A stretch of 24,201 bases of DNA, taken from assembly GCA_934693215.1 (NCBI GenBank), contig CAKUVB010000004.1, forward strand, positions 1 to 24,201, written 5' to 3'. The notes under the pieces are model-generated. The model did not search any database. It worked only from the letters and a program-made list of their open reading frames with translations, and was not told where the DNA came from. Made by a program: the position numbers and the translations under genes. The stretch comes from an uncultured Candidatus Melainabacteria bacterium. Lineage in GTDB: Bacteria > Cyanobacteriota > Vampirovibrionia > Gastranaerophilales > Gastranaerophilaceae. Shown here in pieces: positions 15,304-22,639 of this stretch (within the stretch, counting starts at the first letter, position 1; every line of letters starts with the position of its first letter).

Positions 15304-17115
15304 ATGTTTTGTCCAAGATGTGGTAAGGAACTCAAAAATAATCAAAGATTTTGTATAAATTGTGGTTACGATTTGTCGGAAGAACTTAGTGCAGTAAAAA
15401 ATAATCAAGATGATTTTTATAAAAAGAAATCATATTATAAACAACCAAAAGAAAAGAAGGGGGTTGATGTTAATAATATAAGATTTGATATTATTACAGG
15501 TTTCTTGTTTAAAGTATTTTTAACTGTAGTAGTTATTGGTGCTGGTGTAGTTGGTTTAAGATTAATGAGTAATTATTTACCTACAGATACATTAGGTAAT
15601 GATAGAGCAAAATATGAAACGTATATGCAGGACCCATCTGCAATACCAGAACTTACTCAACCTGAAACATTATCAGATTTGATTAGTAATTTGAAAGATG
15701 TTCAAAATTTCTTGGTATTATATCTAAAATACTCTGATGATTCAGCAGAAGATAAATCAAAAGTGTTTGATAATTATCGAAAACAACTTTTAAAAATAGA
15801 AACTTTCTCTAATGATAATCTTCTAAAAGAAGATATTAAGAATTCGCTACCGCAAACAAAGAAAGATTTTAATAAGTGTGCAAAATATTATAACAAATTA
15901 CTTGCTCCTGTTGGTTTGAAAATAGTTTCAGATACAGCTTATGCAAGATATCATTTAGAGGAAGATTATAGATTTACATACAAAAAATTTGGTGCGTATG
16001 TAGATTCTGATATGAAATCTTATTTGTATTTGAGAGCAAAACATAATAGTGAGTTTTTAGAAAATGGTGGTTATTTATCTGTAACTCCTAAGGAAATGAA
16101 TAAACGTATTTCTGATTATGAAAAATTTATGCTTCATAATAAAGATTTTGCTCAAATAAATGAAGTAAGAGATTACTTATATTATTATACATTTGGGTAT
16201 ATATTTGCTTCAGATAGACAAGAGATGAAGGCTATTACACATAAAACCTTCAAAAAATGGGATAAAAAATTTATTAAACAAAACAAATCATCTCAATTGA
16301 ATCCAATATTTAGTAAGATGGTAACTTCAGCGAACGGAATTTCTCCTAATCAATTTGATAATTTATATCCGTATGAATATGAAAAAATGCTAAATTCAAT
16401 AAGACCACAAAGTGGAGATTTAGAAGATATATTTTCAGATATTAGAAAATCTGTTATGAAAGAAATGTCAAATATTGGTTATAAATATGTATATTCACAA
16501 GCTGAAGGAATGTGGACTCCGTTTAGTGATAGTGTAAAAATTTCAAAAGATTCATTGTTATTGGCAGATAATGGACAAGGTGGTTTTGATGTTTATAATA
16601 ATAAATTCAAAAAAACAAACCAAGTTTTGAATATCGACCCAAATACTAAAATTATGATAAAAAGAGGTCAATTGTTGATATATAATCCTCAATGTTTGCA
16701 AATATCAAAAATAGATTATACGTATGGAAGTTTTTCTACTAAAGTTATAAGTTCAAAAGAAATAAGACAATATTTTCCAGATGTTTTAATAATTAACGTG
16801 GATAATATTGGAACAAGCCCTGTTCAAGTTACAAAAACAACAGAAAAACAATCATATATGTTAATCTCTCATGCCGGAAGCAATTTTGAAGGTTATACAT
16901 TGAATGCTGATGTACCAATTGAACAAGGTGAGTTGAATAATATATTTACTATTAATACAACAAATCCGGTAAATCTTGAGTGGATACCTACATCAGGAGA
17001 TGGTAAACAATACTATATTGTGTTTGTTACTAATATGCCTGAACAACCAAAGACTCAAGAATCCAAACAATCTCCGCAAGTACAAACTCAAGCTCCTGCA
17101 ACAACATTGCCGTAA
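15304..17115 (+). CDS. Zinc-ribbon, single-TM protein with a large unrecognised extracytoplasmic domain
   Basis: The 603-aa protein starts with a zinc ribbon: C3, C6, C17 and C20 in FCPRCGKEL and RFCINCGYDL. A charged linker of about 40 residues follows, then one membrane segment (about 66-87, GFLFKVFLTVVVIGAGVVGL). The remaining 510 residues are polar and rich in Lys, Asn, Tyr and Asp, and would lie outside the cytoplasm (N-in topology). I do not recognise a domain there. The last 25 residues are Pro/Gln/Thr-rich and look like a flexible tail. Zinc ribbon plus TM anchors are common in uncharacterised envelope proteins, where the ribbon stays in the cytoplasm. An AGGAG site and a TATAAT box precede the gene. 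It ends in a bidirectional terminator shared with the convergent metalloprotease gene. Confidence 0.75.
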   Translation: MFCPRCGKELKNNQRFCINCGYDLSEELSAVKNNQDDFYKKKSYYKQPKEKKGVDVNNIRFDIITGFLFKVFLTVVVIGAGVVGLRLMSNYLPTDTLGNDRAKYETYMQDPSAIPELTQPETLSDLISNLKDVQNFLVLYLKYSDDSAEDKSKVFDNYRKQLLKIETFSNDNLLKEDIKNSLPQTKKDFNKCAKYYNKLLAPVGLKIVSDTAYARYHLEEDYRFTYKKFGAYVDSDMKSYLYLRAKHNSEFLENGGYLSVTPKEMNKRISDYEKFMLHNKDFAQINEVRDYLYYYTFGYIFASDRQEMKAITHKTFKKWDKKFIKQNKSSQLNPIFSKMVTSANGISPNQFDNLYPYEYEKMLNSIRPQSGDLEDIFSDIRKSVMKEMSNIGYKYVYSQAEGMWTPFSDSVKISKDSLLLADNGQGGFDVYNNKFKKTNQVLNIDPNTKIMIKRGQLLIYNPQCLQISKIDYTYGSFSTKVISSKEIRQYFPDVLIINVDNIGTSPVQVTKTTEKQSYMLISHAGSNFEGYTLNADVPIEQGELNNIFTINTTNPVNLEWIPTSGDGKQYYIVFVTNMPEQPKTQESKQSPQVQTQAPATTLP

Positions 17116-17140
17116 GTTTGTTGGATAAAATAAAAATGAT

Positions 17141-17171
17141 AAAACGGACTTCTTTTTAAGAAGTCCGTTTT
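17141..17171. terminator. Bidirectional rho-independent terminator
   Basis: A perfect 14-bp stem, AAAACGGACTTCTT (17141-17154) with AAGAAGTCCGTTTT (17158-17171), closes a 3-base loop. T-rich sequence flanks it in both directions, and it sits between two convergent stop codons. Confidence 0.9.
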
Positions 17172-17173
17172 GT

Positions 17174-18094
17174 TTATACTTGATTTTGATTTTGTATCTG
17201 TGTAGGATTTGGAGTTTGGGCTTGTGCTAAAGGCTTCTTATTATTTCCACCTTTTCTTATTATGTTAGCAAGTCCAACCGCACCAGCAATTAAAAGTGCT
17301 GTACCTGCATAGGTTTGGAAAGCTTTGAAATAACTACCTTTTAATTTTGATATTTGTTCTGGTTTTAGGTATTTCTTTGCCATTTTTATGCCATCTATTG
17401 AAGCTAAACCTTCTTCTAGAACAATAGGTATATAGCTTGCAAGAGTTAATTTTCCGGCATGATTTGAAACAAAATCTAAAGTTTTTTCTGTTTTTGATTT
17501 GTCCTTTTGAGGTTTTGTATTATCAACTTTATGAAACATTGCAACACCAAGAGCAAGAGGTGCAACAACCGATATTCCCATTGGAGTTAAATTTTTTGAA
17601 GTTAAAAGTAATTTCATTAATGGATTTTTACTATTAAAATGTTTTGCGTGACCGATTTCATGAAAAATAGAAGAATGAGCAAATTCATCGTTTATAATAA
17701 CTGTTTTTGATTTTGGGTGATAACAAGCATTGCACCCGTTTTGAAACATTGTTTTAAGTTTTTCTACAAGAAATTTAGGTTTTTCAGATTTAAAAAGTTC
17801 ATTTAGTTTATTTGTAGATTCGGGAGTGTTGTTACTAACAAAAATCTTTACACCTTTTTCTGCTAAACCTTCATTATTAAGAATTGTCTGAGCAATGGCT
17901 TTTGTATTTTCAAAAGAATCAATGGCTGGTGCTATGTTCGGCATTGCTTGTTGATATAGTTTTATTTCTTGTTTAGATAATGGTTTAAGAGTATCGTATG
18001 CGAGATATCCTAAAGGAGCTATACCAAGAGTTGTTCCTATACCGGTTCTGATATAATCATCTTTTTTATTTATACTAACCCCATTCATATTCAT
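17174..18094 (-). CDS. Membrane-associated zinc metalloprotease-like protein (HEXXH)
   Basis: The protein has a zinc-binding HEIGH motif in SSIFHEIGHAKHF (residues 145-149 from the chosen start). About 80 residues later comes LEEGLASIDGIK, where one Glu is a likely third ligand. It has four hydrophobic stretches, near residues 16-32, 171-188, 213-226 and 264-278. HEXXH, intervening membrane segments and a downstream ExxAS resemble the layout of YugP-type neutral zinc metallopeptidases and, more loosely, M48 proteases. I infer membrane-linked proteolysis, with unknown substrate. The reading frame is open to an ATG at 18190, which adds a Phe/Asn-rich segment. I prefer the ATG at 18094, where the product begins MNMNGVSINKKDD; neither start has a ribosome-binding site, so the start is uncertain. 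The tail is Gln/Asn/Pro-rich. The gene stops 3 bases from the bidirectional terminator. Confidence 0.7.
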   Translation of the reverse strand: MNMNGVSINKKDDYIRTGIGTTLGIAPLGYLAYDTLKPLSKQEIKLYQQAMPNIAPAIDSFENTKAIAQTILNNEGLAEKGVKIFVSNNTPESTNKLNELFKSEKPKFLVEKLKTMFQNGCNACYHPKSKTVIINDEFAHSSIFHEIGHAKHFNSKNPLMKLLLTSKNLTPMGISVVAPLALGVAMFHKVDNTKPQKDKSKTEKTLDFVSNHAGKLTLASYIPIVLEEGLASIDGIKMAKKYLKPEQISKLKGSYFKAFQTYAGTALLIAGAVGLANIIRKGGNNKKPLAQAQTPNPTQIQNQNQV

Positions 18095-18276
18095 AAAAAG
18101 CAAATAGATGATAAATTTTGCTAAACTGTTAAGATTTGTAACTATATTCTTAAAAAAATTAAAGTTCTCAAAAAATGTGCCGTCATACATGGCATAGAAC
18201 TAGAAAGCGGATATGTTATCGACAGGCGAAGTGCGTCTGCGTAATTATCTTCTAAAAGAAAAAGGAGTACAGGAAA

Positions 18277-18939
18277 ATGGGTTTATCAGCATCACAAGCA
18301 AGATTGTTGAATTTGACCGCAAGAATGCATGACATTGAGTATAAGGCTCAAAACTTAGAAGCTCAAAAGTTGCAAATGGCAAATGAATCAACACAGGTTT
18401 ATCAAGAGTATGAAAATGCTCTAAACAAACAAAAAATTCAATTCAAACAAATTGGTGCAGATGGTTCTGCAAATTATGTAGATGCATCATTAAACACTTT
18501 ATTTGATGCAGGTTACAAAGTAAGAGTTCAAGATAAAGATGGTAACTGGACAGACTGTGCTGATTTAGCGGCAGTTAATAAAGCAACAGGTAAGACTATT
18601 AGTGGTACAAGTACAGAAACCCTTCGTAATATGGTTGAAGCTGGTTTTATTGTGTTTGAAAAACCAACTAATGAAGTAGATGAAAATGGTGACAAAATTT
18701 ATGCAGAAGTAAATATTGCAACAGATACATCACTTCAAGAAGTGTCAGACGAAACTGAATTAAAGAAAGCAGAAGCTAAATACGAAGCTGACATGAGAAA
18801 AATCAATGCTAAAGATAAAAAATTCGACACAGATTTAGCAGCGATGGAACAAGAAAGAAATGCTATTAAAACAGAAATAGATACATTGAAATCAGTAGCT
18901 AAGGATAACGTAGATAGAACATTCAAATTGTTCTCATAA
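18277..18939 (+). CDS. Hypothetical coiled-coil protein of the MGLSASQARLL type
   Basis: The 220-aa protein has no signal peptide, cysteine pattern or membrane segment. It begins MGLSASQARLLNLTARMHDI and has a first helical, coiled-coil-like region (about 8-60). A mixed central part (about 60-150) follows, containing DGSANYVDASL and KDGNWTDC. A second long charged helix (about 155-215, Lys/Glu/Ala-rich) ends with VDRTFKLFS. From memory, proteins with this opening are common in gut Gastranaerophilales genomes, sometimes in several copies, but no function is known to me. The paired terminal helices and structured middle are reminiscent of secreted filament or flagellar-hook-associated subunits; that is only a layout resemblance. 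AAGGAG lies 9 bases before the ATG, and a strong terminator follows, so it is a single-gene unit. Confidence 0.75.
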   Translation: MGLSASQARLLNLTARMHDIEYKAQNLEAQKLQMANESTQVYQEYENALNKQKIQFKQIGADGSANYVDASLNTLFDAGYKVRVQDKDGNWTDCADLAAVNKATGKTISGTSTETLRNMVEAGFIVFEKPTNEVDENGDKIYAEVNIATDTSLQEVSDETELKKAEAKYEADMRKINAKDKKFDTDLAAMEQERNAIKTEIDTLKSVAKDNVDRTFKLFS

Positions 18940-18990
18940 TTAAGTTAGTAAAGTACAAATTAAGTCAAGAAAGGATTAAATATAACATAA

Positions 18991-19019
18991 CAAAAGACCA
19001 CTTTATAAGTGGTCTTTTG
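18991..19019 (+). terminator. Rho-independent terminator of the 220-aa coiled-coil gene
   Basis: CAAAAGACCACTT (18991-19003) pairs perfectly over 13 bp with AAGTGGTCTTTTG (19007-19019) around a TAT loop. The T-tract is part of the stem base (TTTT), followed by CTTTAG. Confidence 0.88.
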
Positions 19020-19026
19020 CTTTAGT

Positions 19027-19102
19027 TGGATTACTTCGTTATCGCTAGTAATGATGTGAAAAATAATCGTCATTGCGAGCCACGAAGTGGCGTGGCAATC
19101 CA
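19027..19102. repeat. Inverted pair of CGTCATT-type palindromic repeats
   Basis: The first unit (19027-19056) reads TGGATTACTTCGTTATCGC and ends GTAATGATG. The second (19068-19102) reads CGTCATTGCGAGCCACGAAG and ends GGCAATCCA. The reverse complement of the second begins TGGATTGCC and ends GCAATGACG, so the two are inverted copies of one family with different hairpin centres. The second has a perfect GCCAC-GAA-GTGGC hairpin (19079-19091) inside TTGC/GCAA arms. Units of this look are scattered in intergenic DNA of many bacteria. Confidence 0.8.
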
Positions 19103-19104
19103 CA

Positions 19105-19145
19105 CGTCATTTAGAGGTCGAAGCTTACTACGCCTCGCACTAAAC
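19105..19145. repeat. Third palindromic unit beginning ACGTCATTTAG
   Basis: TTTAGAGG (19111-19118) can pair with CCTC and TAAA near 19133-19144 around a long loop. The left edge ACGTCATT is the same terminus seen in the neighbouring units, so I group it with them. The pairing is imperfect. Confidence 0.5.
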
Positions 19146-19162
19146 GGGTACACTCAAATTCA

Positions 19163-19346
19163 AATCGAAAAAATACTTTTTCCGATTATGAATTTTCGAT
19201 TTTCACATCTGTCTTGAATTTCTTCCACGCTCACAGAGTTTCGGCAAAGGAACTCCGTTCCAAAAGCCTCAATCTGTTCGCTATCCGGCATGAATGCCGT
19301 ACAGAAATTCGCTCTGCTCGGCTTGCCAATGAATCTCATACAAGCC
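19163..19346. other. GC-rich, hairpin-dense non-coding block
   Basis: Bases 19201-19380 count 88 G or C in 180 (about 49%), against about 25-35% in neighbouring genes. Nested hairpins are visible. AATCGAAAA (19163-19171) pairs with TTTTCGATT (19193-19201). GGAAC-tcc-GTTCC (19249-19261) lies inside GGC/GCC. CGGCAT-ga-ATGCCG (19286-19299) lies inside TCTGT/ACAGA. GGCTTG (19320-19325) pairs with CAAGCC (19341-19346). GAATTTC (19216-19222) and GAAATTC (19304-19310) bracket the middle. Open frames here on both strands lack ribosome-binding sites and protein-like composition. It may be a structured RNA, a degenerate insertion or a non-autonomous element. Confidence 0.45.
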
Positions 19347-19351
19347 CAAGC

Positions 19352-19382
19352 CGTCATTCAGAGCCGACAGGCGAAGAATCTC
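19352..19382. repeat. Palindromic unit CGTCATTCAGAG with GAAGAATCTC end
   Basis: ATTC (19356-19359) and GAAT (19376-19379) bracket GCC-GACA-GGC (19363-19372). The CGTCATTC left end and GAATCT right end match the common pattern of the other units. Its inner 12-mer CGACAGGCGAAG also occurs at 18220-18231. Confidence 0.65.
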
Positions 19383-19440
19383 TTTCAAGAACGTAACTTG
19401 TCTACGTGCGTAGCACAATTATTAATAAATTATTAACTAA

Positions 19441-19469
19441 TAGTCAAAAATGGATTTGTCGGATATAAT
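19441..19469 (+). promoter_or_regulatory. Promoter of the Bax1-I family gene
   Basis: TAGTCA (19441-19446) and a perfect TATAAT (19464-19469) are 17 bases apart. The leader of about 22 bases carries AAGGAG (19483-19488), 9 bases before the ATG. Confidence 0.6.
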
Positions 19470-19497
19470 GATTCTAGAAAAGAAGGAGAATTAAATT

Positions 19498-20229
19498 ATG
19501 GCAAATCCAATTTTGAATGATAACTTCGGACGTTCAGATGAAAGAGTTTTATCATCTGCACCAATGACAATAAACGGCACAATAAACAAAACATTTTTGT
19601 TATTTGTATGTGCAATTATTCCGGCTTATTATACGTGGTCGCAATTCCTTGCAGGATTTATGGATAAGGCGATGATGTTAACAACAATAGGTGCGATTGT
19701 TGGGTTTGTGGTTGCTTTGATAGTATCATTTACTCGAAACAAAGTGTTTATTCCGGTTTATGCTGTGTGTGAAGGTTTGTTTTTGGGTGGTGTTTCAGCG
19801 ATGTTTGAAAAACAATATCCGGGGATTGCTGTTCAGGCAGTCGCAGGAACTTTTGCCGCAATGTTTTCAATGTTGGCATTGTATAGATTGAATTTGATTA
19901 AATGTACAGATAAATTTAGAAGTGTTATCTTTACTGCGACAGTATCAATAGCCGTATTGTATTTAATGCAGATAATTGCATCATTCTTCCATTATAGTAT
20001 TCCTGGTATATTTGCATCAGGTATGGTCGGAATAGGGTTTAGTGTTTTGGTAGTTGCAGTAGCTGCGTTGAATTTGATTTTAGATTTTGATTTTATCGAA
20101 CGAGGTGCTCAAAATATGATACCTAAAGATTATGAGTGGTATGGTGCTTTTGGGTTAATGGTTACATTAGTTTGGTTATATATTGAGATATTAAAATTGG
20201 TAGCAAAACTAAGAGATAATAATAATTAG
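19498..20229 (+). CDS. Bax inhibitor-1/YccA family membrane protein
   Basis: The 243-aa protein has seven hydrophobic segments, starting at about residues 32, 60, 83, 110, 142, 170 and 213. It ends in the stretch DFDFIERGAQNMIPKDYEWY and GAFGLMVTLVWLYIEILKLV. VYAVCEGLFLGGVSAMFEKQ (88-107) and the paired acidic DFDFIE motif mark the bacterial Bax1-I branch rather than FtsH-binding YccA proper. The family acts as pH-sensitive calcium leak channels or modulators of membrane proteostasis; the role here is unknown. The N-terminal 30 residues are polar and cytoplasmic. The gene has its own promoter and AAGGAG site and ends in a very strong terminator, so it is transcribed alone. Confidence 0.92.
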   Translation: MANPILNDNFGRSDERVLSSAPMTINGTINKTFLLFVCAIIPAYYTWSQFLAGFMDKAMMLTTIGAIVGFVVALIVSFTRNKVFIPVYAVCEGLFLGGVSAMFEKQYPGIAVQAVAGTFAAMFSMLALYRLNLIKCTDKFRSVIFTATVSIAVLYLMQIIASFFHYSIPGIFASGMVGIGFSVLVVAVAALNLILDFDFIERGAQNMIPKDYEWYGAFGLMVTLVWLYIEILKLVAKLRDNNN

Positions 20230-20240
20230 GTTTGTGTTTT

Positions 20241-20276
20241 AAGGGCAGAAGGCAGATTGCCTTCTGCCCTTATTTT
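20241..20276 (+). terminator. Rho-independent terminator between the Bax1-I gene and rmuC
   Basis: AAGGGCAGAAGGC (20241-20253) pairs perfectly over 13 bp with GCCTTCTGCCCTT (20259-20271) around AGATT. ATTTTGT follows. It leaves only about 16 bases to the rmuC start, so rmuC is probably fed by read-through or a promoter I cannot identify. Confidence 0.92.
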
Positions 20277-20291
20277 GTATAAAGGTTGGGT

Positions 20292-21458
20292 ATGATGATT
20301 TTGAATATATTATGTTTTTCAATAGGTGCGATATTGTCAGGAATAATAGTAAAACTGTATTCTGATAATAAGAACCAGAAAGAGTTGACGGTTGTAAAAA
20401 CTAAGCTAGAAACATATAAAACTTTAGAGGATATGATGAAATCGGATTTCTCAGAAATAGCTCGAGAAACAATAAAGAGCGAGCAAGAAGATTTGAGAAA
20501 ACAACATAAAGAATCTCTTGAGTTAACTCTTGCACCTTTAACAAAAGAGTTGGGAGAGTTTAAAATAAAGGTTGAAAATTTTAATGAAAATGGAATAAAA
20601 AATACGACATCTATCATTGAAAAGATTACTAATTTAGAAAAAAGTAGTGCGGAGATTAGTAAAGAGGCTAATTTGTTAGCAAATGCGTTGTCAACGAATC
20701 AAAATATTAAAGGTGCGTATGGCGAGGGTTTGCTTGATACTATTTTGCAGTATTGTGGTATGCAAGAGGGTGTTCATTATTCAAAACAATATGTAACTCA
20801 ATCTGTTGACGTTGACGGTGCAACACATACGATTAGACCTGATATTGTTTTGAATTTGCCGGATAATAGATGTCTTGTAATTGATTCAAAGATGACATTG
20901 ACGAGTTATTTAGAGTTTGTCCAAGATAAAGAAAATTTGCCGAGATTTAAGTCAGAAGTAAAGAAACGAATTGTAGAATTGTCAGAAAAGAATTATCAAA
21001 AAGCAGAGGGGTTGTATCAGCCTGATTTTGTGTTGATGTATATCCCAATCGAAAACTCTATTCATTATCTTTATGAGGATTTAGAGTTAATAAATTTTGC
21101 TTATAGGGCGAATGTTGTAATTGTTGGAACTCCGTCTTTGTTGGTGACAATAAGGTTGGTTAATCAGTTGATGGCACAACAAAAACAACAAGAGAGTGTT
21201 AATAAAATAGTTCAAGCTGGTACAAATTTGTATGAAACTTTTGCGAAATTCTGTGAAGAATTAATAGATTTGAAAAAACGGTTTGAGGGGTTGAATACAC
21301 AATTTACTAAAACAGTTAATAGATTTCAACGAGGAAATAAAAATACTCCGAGTTTGTTTTCTCAGGTAGAAGCTTTGAAACAATGCGGTTTGTTGACTTC
21401 AAAAGAAATACCAGTAGAGTTATTAGAAAATGTAGAAGATGAAAAAGTAGAGTTATAA
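20292..21458 (+). CDS. rmuC: DNA recombination protein RmuC
   Basis: RmuC-family proteins limit certain DNA rearrangements and carry a PD-(D/E)XK nuclease-like core behind an N-terminal anchor and coiled coil. This 388-aa copy has a hydrophobic N-terminus (about 2-20), a long coiled coil (about 25-135), then the family stretch GAYGEGLLDTILQYCGM (141-157). The nuclease-like motif is RPDIVLNLPDNRCLVIDSKM (182-201), with D184, D198 and K200. VLMYIPIENSIHYL and VIVGTPSLLVTIRLV follow. I start at the ATG at 20292, because AAAGG lies 6 bases before it. A TTG six bases upstream is in frame but abuts the ribosome-binding site. Length is at the short end for the family (about 400-500). There is an 82-bp gap to the radical SAM gene. 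Confidence 0.94.
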   Translation: MMILNILCFSIGAILSGIIVKLYSDNKNQKELTVVKTKLETYKTLEDMMKSDFSEIARETIKSEQEDLRKQHKESLELTLAPLTKELGEFKIKVENFNENGIKNTTSIIEKITNLEKSSAEISKEANLLANALSTNQNIKGAYGEGLLDTILQYCGMQEGVHYSKQYVTQSVDVDGATHTIRPDIVLNLPDNRCLVIDSKMTLTSYLEFVQDKENLPRFKSEVKKRIVELSEKNYQKAEGLYQPDFVLMYIPIENSIHYLYEDLELINFAYRANVVIVGTPSLLVTIRLVNQLMAQQKQQESVNKIVQAGTNLYETFAKFCEELIDLKKRFEGLNTQFTKTVNRFQRGNKNTPSLFSQVEALKQCGLLTSKEIPVELLENVEDEKVEL

Positions 21459-21540
21459 TTGTTTTTTAATTAGGACACCTGAGTAATATATTTTTTATTT
21501 TTAAATTGTAATATGAAATAAAAAATAAGAAGGAGGGTAT

Positions 21541-22386
21541 ATGTCTAGTATATTTGTGCCACCAGTGTGTGAATTAGAAGAACTAAATCATCTTTTTATA
21601 GAACTGACTCAAAAAAATTGTAATCAAAGATGTAGAAAATGTTATATTGATTTTCCCTTGACAAAGAATGTAAAAGATTTTATTCAGATGGATAAGATAA
21701 AACAGGCTTTGGTTGATACTAAAAATGCAAATTTGAAATGTATCTATATGACAGGTGCAGAACCTATGACGCACCCTGATTTTAATAGCGTATTAAGGTT
21801 GTGTTTAAAAAGAACTAATGTTTGTATATTCACTAATGCAACTTTAATAAACGAAAAGAAAGCTCGTTTCTTGAAAAAAGTAGAAGATGAATCAAATTAT
21901 CAAATCATATTTAAACTTTCGTTTGCTCATTATGATGAGTTGAAAAATGATGAAGTAAGGTTTAGAGGTGCTTTTCGACAAAATTTATATGCATTGAAAT
22001 GTCTTGATAGGTATGATTTTACAACGATAATGTGTGTTAATAATTATTATGATGAAACTCCGCAGAAGTTAATTGATGAGTTTAATATGATAATTAAAGA
22101 TAATGATTTATCAAATACAATAGTTCAAACGACAGGTTGGGTTGATAATAATAGTAATAAAGAGCCTTTTATAAAGGATATGGAATATACATCAGGTTAT
22201 GATTGTTCTAGGGGGAGATTGTTGACTCAAAATGGTGTATTTTCGTGTCCGTTTTTGAGTAATGATTATCGAGGTAGAATGGGTAGTGATTTTGGGGATT
22301 TTTCTAAAATCGTCAGATTAGAAACGGATTTTTGTTCTTCTTGTATTAAGAATAAAGAACCTATGTTTTCGATTAATATAGTTTAA
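21541..22386 (+). CDS. Radical SAM protein with C-terminal cysteine cluster (SPASM-like)
   Basis: The 281-aa protein has the radical SAM CX3CX2C motif in NCNQRCRKCYID (C27, C31, C34), which binds the [4Fe-4S] cluster that cleaves S-adenosylmethionine. YMTGAEPMTHPDF (69-81) is the GGEP-type SAM-binding motif. Four more cysteines, C222, C236, C265 and C268, are spaced C-X13-C-X28-C-X2-C at the end, as for an auxiliary iron-sulfur cluster of the SPASM or twitch type. Such enzymes often modify peptides or proteins or act in maturation, but the substrate here is unknown. The protein opens ELEELNHLFIELTQKNCNQR, a form I recall from Gastranaerophilales. AAGGAGG sits 5 bases before the ATG. The 418 bases downstream to the next start are non-coding and repeat-rich. 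Confidence 0.88.
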   Translation: MSSIFVPPVCELEELNHLFIELTQKNCNQRCRKCYIDFPLTKNVKDFIQMDKIKQALVDTKNANLKCIYMTGAEPMTHPDFNSVLRLCLKRTNVCIFTNATLINEKKARFLKKVEDESNYQIIFKLSFAHYDELKNDEVRFRGAFRQNLYALKCLDRYDFTTIMCVNNYYDETPQKLIDEFNMIIKDNDLSNTIVQTTGWVDNNSNKEPFIKDMEYTSGYDCSRGRLLTQNGVFSCPFLSNDYRGRMGSDFGDFSKIVRLETDFCSSCIKNKEPMFSINIV

Positions 22387-22401
22387 TTTAGGTTATTTAT
22401 A

Positions 22402-22422
22402 TTGGGACTTGTGCAGTCCCAA
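22402..22422. other. Perfect hairpin just downstream of the radical SAM gene
   Basis: TTGGGACT (22402-22409) pairs with AGTCCCAA (22415-22422) around TGTGC. It lies 16 bases after the stop codon, where a terminator is expected, but ACCCCGCACC follows instead of a T-tract. It may stabilise the mRNA 3' end. Confidence 0.55.
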
Positions 22423-22448
22423 ACCCCGCACCAAATATTCTTTCTTTA

Positions 22449-22639
22449 CTGGATTACTTCGCTATCGCTCGTAATGACAGATAAACACACGTCATTCCGG
22501 CCTACGAGCCGGAATCTGTCAGTTTGATGTTTAAAAATAATCAGAATTGACAGACTCTGAATCAAGTTCAGAGTGACGAGAAGTAATATTTTTTATTTGT
22601 TAAAGGAACTGGATTACTTCGCTATCACTTGTAACGACG
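22449..22639. repeat. Palindromic-repeat island: four units between the radical SAM and 90-aa protein genes
   Basis: Four units share the CGTCATT/AATCTG-type ends. Unit 1 (22449-22480) starts CTGGATTACTTCGCTATCGC and ends GTAATGACAG. Unit 2 (22489-22518) has the perfect hairpin ATTCCGGC-ctacga-GCCGGAAT (22494-22515). Unit 3 (22551-22578) has ACTCTGAA-tcaag-TTCAGAGT (22554-22574) followed by GACGAG. Unit 4 (22609-22639) repeats ACTGGATTACTTCGCTATC from unit 1. TCTGTCA (22515-22521) and TGACAGA (22548-22554) form a further inverted repeat joining units 2 and 3. No coding potential is evident. The remainder of this gap (22640-22804) is AT-rich leader DNA for the next gene. Confidence 0.78.

Noticed and set aside
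19214..19396. Open frame on the plus strand in the GC-rich island (60 codons), and a minus-strand frame at 19160-19357
   Set aside because: Both run through hairpins and repeat units, lack a ribosome-binding site and have composition unlike the genes here; they look like open frames created by repeat sequence.
22402..22422. Rho-independent terminator after the radical SAM gene
   Set aside because: The stem is perfect, but a C-rich sequence follows where a T-tract is needed, so I list it only as a hairpin.
22449..22639. Possible CRISPR array
   Set aside because: Units are in both orientations, with different centres and irregular spacing, and no cas gene is nearby; direct repeats with unique spacers of constant size are absent.
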